A stretch of DNA of 64,000 bases from Bacteroidota bacterium (GTDB taxonomy: Bacteria > Bacteroidota > Bacteroidia > Cytophagales > Cytophagaceae): assembly GCA_023391415.1 (NCBI GenBank), contig JAEWAY010000033.1, positions 1-64,000 on the forward strand, read 5' to 3'. The translations under genes and the position numbers were made by a program. Positions 53,749-62,797 of this stretch are shown piece after piece (positions within the stretch are counted from its first letter, which is position 1; every line of letters starts with the position of its first letter). The notes beneath the pieces were generated by a model that was not told the DNA's origin, searched no databases, and was given only the letters and a program-made list of their open reading frames with translations.

Positions 53749-53823
53749 GGTGGAAGACCGGACTCGAACCGGCGACCTCTAGTGCCACAAACTAGCGCTC
53801 TAACCAACTGAGCTACAACCACC
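53749..53823 (-). tRNA. tRNA-His (anticodon GTG)
   Basis: The minus strand reads as a full cloverleaf: acceptor start GGTGGTTG with the extra 5' G(-1) typical of tRNA-His, D arm GCTC AGTTGGTTA GAGC, anticodon stem-loop CTAGT TTGTGGC ACTAG with anticodon GTG, and T arm GCCGG TTCGAGT CCGGT. The CCA end is not encoded. Pairs 5-68 and 6-67 of the acceptor stem read as U-U mismatches. Confidence 0.92.
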
Positions 53824-53909
53824 ATTTTGCATTCCTTTTAGAGACTATTCCAAAAGGAATGCAAATTTAGTAATAATATATTTTCAAACCAACATAGGGC
53901 GTAACTTTT

Positions 53910-55247
53910 TTACCTCGAAAAAATAAGTCGTTCACCTTTTTTCGTCTCGTCAAACTGTCCATTTTCATAGGCAAGGTGTCCGGAAACAATTGTACGCGTC
54001 ACTTTTGATTTGAACCTCTCACCTTCAAACGGCGACCACTGACATTGATAGAGAATATTGTCCTTATTTACCTTCCAGCTATTGTCCAGATCAACCACGA
54101 CAATATCCGCCTTGTAACCTTCCCTGAGAAAGCCTCTTTTCTCCATTTGAAAGCAAATAGCCGGATTATGCGCCATCTTTTCAACAATCTTTCCAAGAGA
54201 TATTTTCCCCTGATGATAGAATTCCAGCATGGCCACCAGACTATGCTGGACCAGTGGTCCTCCGGAAGGCGCGCTCCAGTAGCCACCGTTTTTTTCCTCC
54301 ATCGTATGAGGCGCGTGATCAGTCGCTATTACATCCAGATATCCATGAAGCATAGCTTCAAAAAGAGCCTCCTTATCGTGTTTCTCCTTCACCGAAGGAT
54401 TCCATTTAATCAAAGAGCCTTTCGTCTCATAATCACTCTTGTCAAACCATAAATGATGCACGCAAACCTCCGCGGTAATCTTTTTATCCCTTAATGGAAT
54501 CTTGTTGTCAAACAACGCGATTTCATCCTCTGTCGAAATATGAAGAACATGCAAACGACTCCCATGTTTCTTCGCGAGTTCCACCGCGTAGGAAGATGAT
54601 TTATAGCAAGCTTCCCGACTACGTATTTCCGCGTGCGCGCTCCAGGGCACATCGTCTCCATAACGTTCCTTATATTTTTCCACATTCTCCTTTATCGTGC
54701 TCTCATCTTCACAATGCGTCGCGATCAGCATGGGACTTTTCTCGAAGAGAAGCTCCAGCGCTTCCGCGTTATTGACCAGCATATTTCCGGTAGACGATCC
54801 CATAAAAATCTTTATACCACAGATATTCCGAGGATCAGCGCTTAGTATCTCTTCAATATTATCGTTGGTCGCTCCAAGAAAAAAAGAATAATTCGCCAGC
54901 GAACTCGCCGAAGCGAGTCGATATTTATCTTCCAGCAGCTTCAGAGTCGTCGCGTTTGGAACCGTATTCGGCATCTCCATAAACGATGTAATTCCTCCGG
55001 CTACGGCTGCCCGCGATTCCGAATAAATGGTCGCCTTTCCTGTAAGTCCTGGCTCTCTGAAATGCACCTGATCATCAATCACCCCAGGCATTACAACCTG
55101 CCCCTCAAGATCAATGACCCTATCCGCTTTCATCGCGGATAAGTCTTTATCAATTTTGACGATAAGATCGTTTTCTATATAAATATCATTCTTTTGATCA
55201 ATCCCTTCATTGATTAATCTACCATTTAAGAGAAGTATAGAAGACAT
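53910..55247 (-). CDS. pyrC: Dihydroorotase, class I type
   Basis: Makes dihydroorotate in pyrimidine synthesis; the enzyme is an amidohydrolase TIM barrel. The 445-residue product shows GQVVMPGVIDDQVHFREPGLTGKATI (about residues 49-74), GGITSFMEMPNTVPNATT, ATHCEDE, LHVLHISTEDE and the late DVIATDHAPHTMEEK. In the first metal motif the usual DxHxH reads DDQVH, with Gln in the place of the first His; from memory this is common in the Bacteroidota group and so not a local mutation. The start is MSSILLLNGRLINEG at 55247. Confidence 0.9.
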   Translation of the reverse strand: MSSILLLNGRLINEGIDQKNDIYIENDLIVKIDKDLSAMKADRVIDLEGQVVMPGVIDDQVHFREPGLTGKATIYSESRAAVAGGITSFMEMPNTVPNATTLKLLEDKYRLASASSLANYSFFLGATNDNIEEILSADPRNICGIKIFMGSSTGNMLVNNAEALELLFEKSPMLIATHCEDESTIKENVEKYKERYGDDVPWSAHAEIRSREACYKSSSYAVELAKKHGSRLHVLHISTEDEIALFDNKIPLRDKKITAEVCVHHLWFDKSDYETKGSLIKWNPSVKEKHDKEALFEAMLHGYLDVIATDHAPHTMEEKNGGYWSAPSGGPLVQHSLVAMLEFYHQGKISLGKIVEKMAHNPAICFQMEKRGFLREGYKADIVVVDLDNSWKVNKDNILYQCQWSPFEGERFKSKVTRTIVSGHLAYENGQFDETKKGERLIFSR

Positions 55248-55400
55248 TAGGCTATGGTTTTTTTATTTTTAGTCTTTTTTTATTACCAGCGTAGCGGACG
55301 ATACAAATATAATCTTCCTCGGACGGCGTCCCTAACGGGGAGAAAGAATTATGACCGATAGCGCATAATCCCAAACCAAAATAAGGAACATCTCCCGAAC

Positions 55401-55431
55401 AAAAAAAGACCCGGATTTTCCTATCCGGGTC
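55401..55431 (-). terminator. Intrinsic terminator of the giant surface protein gene
   Basis: The 9-bp stem GACCCGGAT/ATCCGGGTC (55408-55416 and 55423-55431) with a 6-base loop is followed, on the minus strand, by seven T (A run at 55401-55407). It lies 27 bases past the stop of the gene at 55458-61586. Confidence 0.85.
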
Positions 55432-55457
55432 TCAAGGCTTAGCCAAGTTTTATTTCA

Positions 55458-58400
55458 TTAGTTGTTATTGCTTACGATCTGCACCCAACCTTTATAGTCA
55501 TCGTCGCCACATCCGGTCTTGAGTATGTAGTAGTATACGCCTTCCGCGCATCCTTGTCCACCCCAATCATTCTCATAGTTGTTCGACCTATAGACAGCCT
55601 GTCCCCAGCGATTGTATATTTCCAGCTTCGCCCCGGGGAATATGTCTGTGCCCGTATTTCTATCCTCAATCACGAGGGTTTCATTCCTGTTATCACCATT
55701 AGGTGTGATCAGGTTCGGAATAACCAGATCCTGATTCGGCGTAGGATAAACGGTAACACTGTCTATAGCCTCGCATCTCATACTATCAACAGCCATGACG
55801 ACATAGGTCTGCTTCGGAGCAATATGTGGTCTGACCTCAATAGAGGTTTTCATGGTATCGCCGGCAGCTATCTGCTCAATCACATAAGGAGAGTACGTTG
55901 TATCCTTATAGCCCCAATACAGATTGTACGGATATTCTCTGTCCTTATCCTCATAAGGTGTCCCTTTGTCCGCGCTGGCGGTAAGCGTAATCGGGGTATT
56001 GACACACATCGTATCGAGACTCGTGACGATACTGACTACCGGCAAAGGATGAACTCTCAAAAGTACGGAATCCGAAACGGCGCATTCAGTATACTGATTA
56101 TCTCTCACAGTAAGGAATAGCCATTCCTCACCAACCGTATCGTTGGGGGCCGTGGCGATGCCGCTTACATTTAAGTGTACGAAACCAGAGGAAGGATATT
56201 CCCGCACAGAAGTATACTTCAGCGCAGCGGTATCACTCCATACAAACGCGTGATTGTTCGTTCCAGAAGAATCAAAGGCGAACAGGATTCTATCCGAATT
56301 CAAACAAATATCAAGCGTATCTTCATCAATTCTGGCGATCAATGAAACCAGATTAAGATCATTCGTCCATACAGTTCTTGAACAAAGCGTTTCACGCGAC
56401 ATATCCGTCACGGTCACTCCGTATCTTATATAATTGGCGTCTACCGTTATGGTATCTCCTGAACCAACAACATCCCATTCGTTAGCTCTGACAAAACCAT
56501 TCCATGTAAAATCATAACTGATGTGATCCGGATAGGTAAATTCCCAGTCCTCATCAAAGGAAGTTCTGATAACACGAGCCTTCAAAGTAATATCTTCACC
56601 CACACATATGGCGCCATTCGGACTTGTAGATATATCGACGACAGGTGTTGGATTTACTTTTACTTCTACTGTCTCTTCCGCCTCAAATGGACATTCTTTT
56701 CCATCTTCGTAACGAATGGTAACGACCGCGGTATATACACCTGAATCTCCGGTTGAAAATGAATTACCGGTATGAATAGAGTTTAAACCTCCATCTTTAT
56801 ACCAATCCACTATATACTCGGGAGCGTTCGCGTAATTGGTCGAGAAAGTAGCGCTGGTTCCATCGCATATTACATTAGGTCCTCCACTCAAAATCAAGTC
56901 AACCGGCTCAGGCTTGACCTCTATATCAATTTCAGCGGATTCATCGGAGCGGCAAAGTGTCGTTTCATGCTCAATCACCGCCGTATATTTTCCGGATTCG
57001 CTCACTTCCAGGTCAGGCAAGATATGTGACAAAAGCTCACCATCTTTATACCAGTTGATATTGTAACCTACATAATTCGTGATAAAACGAATTTCAGTAG
57101 TCTCACCAAAACAAATTACGTCTTCATCCGTCATCAAACCGGGCACGTCCGGCTTGGGATGCACAACCACTATTACAGACTGCTCGTCACTGCTACAACC
57201 AAGCGCGTCCGTGACCACCAAAGTATAAGTAAATGTGCCATCGGTGTCAGGCGTCGCTGTCGGATTGGCCTCGGTCGTCGAAGCCAGACCATTTCCGGTC
57301 CAGGCGTATTGCAAGTCTTCCGAAGACGCGGTCGTAGTAAACGATATGGACTCTTCTTCACAGATTGGCTCCGCCGAACCGATACTTACAGTCGGATTCG
57401 CGTTGACTACAACCGTGACTCCCGCGGTATCACTGGAGCATGAAGCGTCGTCGGTCACCACAACTCTATAGGTAGTTTCCACCGAAGGTTTCGCTATCGG
57501 ATTTGCTAGATTCGGATCGGAAAGAGTCTCCGCCGGAATCCACGAGTATGTATAACCCGTTCCACTTCCACCGGAAGCCTGAGCGTTTAGTTCAGTCGAA
57601 TCCCCAAAACATACCCCATTCGCCGCCGCTGAAACGGGACTGGCGACAGGTCGATCTTTTACATTCACCGTTACAGTCCCTTCATCGCTGGAACATCCAT
57701 TCGCGTCCGTAACAACGATCGAATAAGTAGTAGTATCGGAGGGCACATGACTAAAGGATGTTTCATCCACGCCGACTTCCACTGGCGACCATGAATATTC
57801 ATAAGGCCCTGTTCCCGCGGAAGCCGTGACCGATACCGTAACGGTATCATCCGCGCAAAGCTCGGTTGTGGAAACCGTCAGACTGGCGACCACAGGATTG
57901 TCGTTCATAATGACGGACACAGCATCCGAAGTATCTTTACAGCCTGTGGATGTTTCAACATAAGCCTTATAATCACCCGGCTGTTTCGCGTAGTATATAA
58001 GCTCCGTAGCTCCGACAATCTCAACATCGTTATAGAACCATTGTACACCTGACACTAATTGAGTCGTTACAGCGATACGCGCGCTATCATCCTCGCAGAA
58101 ATCCGGAGTGGCCGCGGCTACGATCGCGACCTTATCCGTACTGAAAGTAATACTGACGGTATCGGAGCTTGAACAGCCATTGCCATCCGTCAATGTCGCT
58201 TTGTATGTAGCCGAAGCGGTCGCCGTATAGGTAAACGAGGTTTCGGCCGGATCCAAAACATCGTCTACAAACCATTCAAGGGTTCCACTCCCAGTCGCTA
58301 CGATAGACACCTCCGAACCAATACAGGTCTGCATCTCTCCTTCCGGAGAAATAGACAAGGCGGGATTTTCATTGACAGTCACATCAATCGAAGCTGAAGT

Positions 58401-61400
58401 AGAATCAATACAATTCGTAGCCGAATTGGCAACAATAACCATATAGCTACCAGACTCCTTAACGATCAACGAATCCGCGACTCCATCAGGACCAGGTATC
58501 AAAATAGCTCCATTTTTCCACTGATAGGTATAGGCTCCGTCTTTTACGGCCTTTAGCGTCACACTATCGGCTCCCTCGCAAAAAACCAATGGTCCGTCTA
58601 CAGTAATAGCGGGGTCAGGCAACGTATTGACGTTTATGGTTACTACCGCGCTGGTATCTTTACATCCTTTAGGACTGGTGACCACTACAGTATACTCTGT
58701 GGTATCGGTGGGTGAAACAACTCCGCTTTCTCCCGCGGGCACAGGTTGTCCCCCCGGCGTAACGGACCAATCATATTGATAGTTTCCAGCTTCCTGATTA
58801 TTGACAGTAACCAATAGGTTTATTTGTTCACCTATACAAATATCGGTATCCGTATCCGGAGACAAGGAAAAATCAGGAATCTCGTTCAACACCAATATTC
58901 TTGAAACAGAAGCGGTAGAGCATTCTCTGATTTGAGTATAGACAAGCACCATATATTCACCTTCCTCATCGGGAGTGTAAAGCGAGGTGGTATCTTCAGG
59001 GAGTGTCTTTACATCATTCAAAACAAGCGAAGAAACGCCATTCTCAACTTTATACCATTCAAAGGACAGAGGATGAGGTTCGCCACCAGTAGCCACCGCC
59101 TTAAATTCGGGAGCCTCTTCGAGACTGCAAATTTCGTATGTATCCGCTTCCAGAGTTACTGACGCGACCGGAGTACAAACAAGTATGCAGGTCGAAAATT
59201 CCGATGTATTATAATGAGCCGCCGCTATAGGCGCTGATCGCACATCGGACGCGGTAGCCGTAAACAATTTATAGTCTGTCGGATTAGGCTGGGTAAAAGA
59301 CCAGAATCCATTAGCGTCCGACATAACCGAACCAACAAATTCTTTCCCTTGCAACTTACCGTTTCCTGGCAGACATTCTCCATTACAGTCATCAATACGG
59401 AAAATTTCTATGTAAGCGTTAGCTGGCGCCTCGCCTCTCAGAACTTCATCGGTTGAGTTACTATGAATAAGCGGAGCGGGATACGCGGCGTTTCCTATTC
59501 CATTAAGCTCAATACCCCGAAGACCATTACAGTATATGGAGTTTCTGGTGATACTGTTACGATTCGACCCTTCATCCGCTATATTGATTCCATTAGCTCC
59601 ATTGTTCGCGATTATGTTGCTTTGACCTGGAAGAGGGCCGCCGATAATGTTGTTAAAGGCGCCATTCGATATCATAATTCCCTCCCGTGTATTAGGTAAG
59701 GAATCTTTATCGATATCTACTCCGACATAATTACCAAAAACCGCGTTTTCATTAGGTGGATTCTGGCTGTTTCCCGCTTCATAACGGAAAACTATACCAT
59801 TAAGATTTCCTGCAATAATATTCCGTTCCGCCTCTGTGGTACCACCAATACGGTTTTTATTGGAACCATGCTGGATCCCGATACCCGCGCCGTCATCATC
59901 TCCAGCTCTGGTCCCGTTCCCTACCGCGGTTTTGCCATCCGCGGCCGTTCCGATATAATTGCCAACAACAACGTTTCCTAAAGGCTGTCCGCTGGTAACG
60001 CCACTCTGAAAATCCGACTGCATAAATATCCCAAAGGCGTTATCGGAAATCACATTGTTACGAATAGTATTATCCCCAGCCCCCAATAAGGACACGCCAT
60101 CCTGCCTGTTACCCACGGCGCTTACTCCATCCGCTCCGATACCTATATAATTGTTTTCAACCACAGTGCCGCGTACTGAAGCCTTATTCAACTGAACACC
60201 GTGTCCTTTATAAAGATAACTCTCTCCCATAGCCGTTCTACCCGCGTCATCGTCAAAGCCATTTCCGCCGATAATATTTCTGTAGGTAGCGTCTGGTCCT
60301 CCAATTGTATTACCGGTAGACGCGTCTTCAAACTTAATACCCGCGTACATATTGCCAGTCGCGTTGTTTGTTCCGGTTGAATTACCGGTCGCGTCTGTAC
60401 CGACATAATTACCTCTTATAAAAGAAGAGCTTACACTTTTAAAATAAATACCTGTTTGCAGGGTACCATCATACTTGTCAGGACATTGCGCCTCACAAGG
60501 GCTCTGGGCGCAAGGCTGCCCACCCCCTGTGCCGGAAGACCATTGCGCCGCGCCGCAGTTCCGACTATCAGGAGCTCCACCGTTTGCGGAGATAACATTT
60601 CGTTCAGCCGGACTGGAGCCACCAATGATCAGACCCGTACTTTCATCAGCGCGAATACCGGCGCCTCCGTTACCTATTATAGTAATTCCATCAGCCCCAA
60701 GTCCAATAATGTTACCAGTAATAAGCGTACTATTACTTTGGCTGTTCCATATCCCGTTTCCTGTCGTACCACTTATTACGTTGTCTTTTATAGTCACCCT
60801 GTTACTTGAGCGTATATACACTCCGACTTCTCTCAATGGATATCCGGATCCGTTCGCTACTCTCACATTGCCGGAGGTATCCGTACCAAGGTAATTATTT
60901 TCAATTACTATGGAGCTACCATTTGCTCCTAGTCCATCAATATGTATAGCTCCGACTTCTCCGCCCGGAGCAGATGTATATTGAAGAGTATTCGCTATAA
61001 CATTACGGTCACAACCCGGACCTCCGATTACAAAGTTGGAAGAGTTGTTGCCGGATAGAAAAATCGCGTGCTCACGGATCGCCACCGAACCCGCGCCCGC
61101 GGTACCGGTATTATTTAGTCCGATCCAGCAACTCTTGATACTACCTCTCGCGTTATTAAAGTTGAATGCCCTGCTCCAGTTTTGGATAATAAAACCCGAC
61201 ACATTCAGATTTATATTGGAACCGTTGAAGCAGTTACCTCCTCCGTTTCCTCTTAAAACAATCACCGGAGTTCCGCAAGCGGACCCGGATTGCGTAGTCG
61301 CGTCAATCTCAATGAGTGAGCTACTCCAGAAATCCAGAGAGTTGTTTAACGTGATCACATACTTACCATCAGCCCCCGGAGCAGAAGAGATATTGAATAC

Positions 61401-61586
61401 AATTCTGTGAGGAGTCGCGGGCGAGCCATTCCCGGGATTTTGATTATTATTGGCATCTTGTACAGCCTGACGTAAGGAGCCACTCCCATCATTATTTGTA
61501 TTTGTAACCACATATTCGTAAGCAAATACATTAACGGAGAGCAACGCGGAAAAAATCACGGATAAGAATAAGGCGATTTTTTTCAT
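55458..61586 (-). CDS. Giant surface protein: beta-helix, Ig-like repeats and T9SS type-B sorting domain
   Basis: The 2042-residue product has a signal peptide (MKKIALFLSVIFSALLSVNVFA), a right-handed beta-helix over about residues 30-800 made of repeats such as NIIGLGADGITIIGNGGAGI and IIGGSSPAERNVISANGG, and an unusual Cys-rich insert (about residues 342-374). From about residue 805 to 1900 there are around twelve Ig/PKD-like modules of 80-95 residues, many starting with C-x-G/E-E/D. The C-terminal domain (from about 1950) has NLITPNGDNRNE, LEIYNRWGQAVYRSNNYENDWGG and GVYYYILKTG, the gliding-motility-associated T9SS type-B signature. It is probably a large adhesin at the cell surface. Transcription is leftward, with a terminator after the stop. 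Confidence 0.92.
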   Translation of the reverse strand: MKKIALFLSVIFSALLSVNVFAYEYVVTNTNNDGSGSLRQAVQDANNNQNPGNGSPATPHRIVFNISSAPGADGKYVITLNNSLDFWSSSLIEIDATTQSGSACGTPVIVLRGNGGGNCFNGSNINLNVSGFIIQNWSRAFNFNNARGSIKSCWIGLNNTGTAGAGSVAIREHAIFLSGNNSSNFVIGGPGCDRNVIANTLQYTSAPGGEVGAIHIDGLGANGSSIVIENNYLGTDTSGNVRVANGSGYPLREVGVYIRSSNRVTIKDNVISGTTGNGIWNSQSNSTLITGNIIGLGADGITIIGNGGAGIRADESTGLIIGGSSPAERNVISANGGAPDSRNCGAAQWSSGTGGGQPCAQSPCEAQCPDKYDGTLQTGIYFKSVSSSFIRGNYVGTDATGNSTGTNNATGNMYAGIKFEDASTGNTIGGPDATYRNIIGGNGFDDDAGRTAMGESYLYKGHGVQLNKASVRGTVVENNYIGIGADGVSAVGNRQDGVSLLGAGDNTIRNNVISDNAFGIFMQSDFQSGVTSGQPLGNVVVGNYIGTAADGKTAVGNGTRAGDDDGAGIGIQHGSNKNRIGGTTEAERNIIAGNLNGIVFRYEAGNSQNPPNENAVFGNYVGVDIDKDSLPNTREGIMISNGAFNNIIGGPLPGQSNIIANNGANGINIADEGSNRNSITRNSIYCNGLRGIELNGIGNAAYPAPLIHSNSTDEVLRGEAPANAYIEIFRIDDCNGECLPGNGKLQGKEFVGSVMSDANGFWSFTQPNPTDYKLFTATASDVRSAPIAAAHYNTSEFSTCILVCTPVASVTLEADTYEICSLEEAPEFKAVATGGEPHPLSFEWYKVENGVSSLVLNDVKTLPEDTTSLYTPDEEGEYMVLVYTQIRECSTASVSRILVLNEIPDFSLSPDTDTDICIGEQINLLVTVNNQEAGNYQYDWSVTPGGQPVPAGESGVVSPTDTTEYTVVVTSPKGCKDTSAVVTINVNTLPDPAITVDGPLVFCEGADSVTLKAVKDGAYTYQWKNGAILIPGPDGVADSLIVKESGSYMVIVANSATNCIDSTSASIDVTVNENPALSISPEGEMQTCIGSEVSIVATGSGTLEWFVDDVLDPAETSFTYTATASATYKATLTDGNGCSSSDTVSITFSTDKVAIVAAATPDFCEDDSARIAVTTQLVSGVQWFYNDVEIVGATELIYYAKQPGDYKAYVETSTGCKDTSDAVSVIMNDNPVVASLTVSTTELCADDTVTVSVTASAGTGPYEYSWSPVEVGVDETSFSHVPSDTTTYSIVVTDANGCSSDEGTVTVNVKDRPVASPVSAAANGVCFGDSTELNAQASGGSGTGYTYSWIPAETLSDPNLANPIAKPSVETTYRVVVTDDASCSSDTAGVTVVVNANPTVSIGSAEPICEEESISFTTTASSEDLQYAWTGNGLASTTEANPTATPDTDGTFTYTLVVTDALGCSSDEQSVIVVVHPKPDVPGLMTDEDVICFGETTEIRFITNYVGYNINWYKDGELLSHILPDLEVSESGKYTAVIEHETTLCRSDESAEIDIEVKPEPVDLILSGGPNVICDGTSATFSTNYANAPEYIVDWYKDGGLNSIHTGNSFSTGDSGVYTAVVTIRYEDGKECPFEAEETVEVKVNPTPVVDISTSPNGAICVGEDITLKARVIRTSFDEDWEFTYPDHISYDFTWNGFVRANEWDVVGSGDTITVDANYIRYGVTVTDMSRETLCSRTVWTNDLNLVSLIARIDEDTLDICLNSDRILFAFDSSGTNNHAFVWSDTAALKYTSVREYPSSGFVHLNVSGIATAPNDTVGEEWLFLTVRDNQYTECAVSDSVLLRVHPLPVVSIVTSLDTMCVNTPITLTASADKGTPYEDKDREYPYNLYWGYKDTTYSPYVIEQIAAGDTMKTSIEVRPHIAPKQTYVVMAVDSMRCEAIDSVTVYPTPNQDLVIPNLITPNGDNRNETLVIEDRNTGTDIFPGAKLEIYNRWGQAVYRSNNYENDWGGQGCAEGVYYYILKTGCGDDDYKGWVQIVSNNN

Positions 61587-61894
61587 AGTAGTAAATAATA
61601 GGTGTGGTCTGTTTTTTTAGTATGTTAACCGATAACAACCCAAAACCAATTAAAATGTTTAAATTTTAAGTCGGAAAATTACAATTTTTCACCGGAAATC
61701 TAAAGATAAAATTCAACATTATCTATCAAATAAACAAAAACCGGGTCAAAAATCACATCTTTCCGATAAGCCATAATTGACTTATCCGGGGTTAAAACTC
61801 TCGCGATTCGGAGGAACTCCTCATTTACGCGTATACAGGTTTAGGTCTGTTTCGTTATAATAAATTACTTTTACAAAAAAAAAGTAACCCTACA
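61587..61894. other. Divergent promoter region between the giant surface gene and the ABC exporter
   Basis: A 308-base AT-rich gap. It should contain promoters for both directions. An imperfect inverted repeat, GATAAG/CTTATC, lies around 61767-61788. No clear TAnnTTTG with a partner was found, and no gene was seen. Confidence 0.4.
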
Positions 61895-62797
61895 TTGAAT
61901 CTCCTCACCGTAACCAACATTCGTAAACAATACGCCGCCACTATGGCGCTGACAGATATTTCCTTCACAATACCCCAAGGTTCCATCCTTGGACTACTAG
62001 GTCCAAACGGCGCCGGCAAAACAACTCTCCTTCGTATTCTTACCGGAATCCTGATTCCCGATTCGGGAGAGATCTTATTTTACGATGAATCTGCCAAAAG
62101 GGTGCATTTTAACAAAATCGGTTACCTTCCGGAAGAGCGAGGTCTCTACAGAGACATGAAAATTGAAGAGCTTCTGCTCTTTTTAGGCTCTCTCAAAAAT
62201 GTCTCCCGTTCCCGGCTTATAAAACACGTCGATTATTGGCTAAACCGGACGAACCTGGGCATATACAGGCATCTCAAAGTTGATCAGCTTTCAAAGGGGA
62301 ACCAGCAAAAGATCCAGCTTATCGCCGCCATAATCCATAATCCTGAAATCGTAATTCTGGACGAACCCTTTTCCGGTTTCGACGTGCTCAACACACAACT
62401 CGCCAAAGAATTGATTATTGAATTAAACCGGCAAGGAACTACATTTGTACTATCCGCGCACAACCTCCAGAGCATTGATTCGCTCTGTACGCACATAGCC
62501 TTGATCAATCACGGGAAACTCATTCTTAACGGCTCTGTCAAGTCTATCAAAAACATGTTCCGGACAGAAAGATATAAGGTCAGCGGATACGGAACATTAA
62601 AAGAGCGCCCGAAATTCTATGAAATCGTGACTTCTAAAAGCCATATGGAACATATCGAAGCCATTCTCGTATCAAAAAACTCGTCCACCTCCAATCAGAT
62701 CCTCATCGAACTGGCGGAGTCCGTTATGATTACTTCCTTCTCGGAAGACAAACCCGATATGGAAGAAATTTTTATTAAATCCGTTACAGACAATTAA
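61895..62797 (+). CDS. ABC transporter ATP-binding protein (Nat-type exporter)
   Basis: The 300-residue product starts at a TTG (MNLLTVTNIRKQYAATMALTDISFTIPQGSILGLLGPNGAGKTTLLRIL). Walker A is GPNGAGKT (36-43), the signature reads LSKGNQQKIQL and Walker B EIVILDEPFSGFD. A C-terminal regulatory segment of about 80 residues follows the ATPase core. The stop TAATG overlaps the permease start by one base, so the two form an operon and likely a complex. Confidence 0.93.
   Translation: MNLLTVTNIRKQYAATMALTDISFTIPQGSILGLLGPNGAGKTTLLRILTGILIPDSGEILFYDESAKRVHFNKIGYLPEERGLYRDMKIEELLLFLGSLKNVSRSRLIKHVDYWLNRTNLGIYRHLKVDQLSKGNQQKIQLIAAIIHNPEIVILDEPFSGFDVLNTQLAKELIIELNRQGTTFVLSAHNLQSIDSLCTHIALINHGKLILNGSVKSIKNMFRTERYKVSGYGTLKERPKFYEIVTSKSHMEHIEAILVSKNSSTSNQILIELAESVMITSFSEDKPDMEEIFIKSVTDN

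Noticed and set aside
61766..61789. Inverted repeat GATAAG/CTTATC as an operator
   Set aside because: The arms are only 6 bp and no known regulator site is matched; it may be chance in AT-rich DNA.
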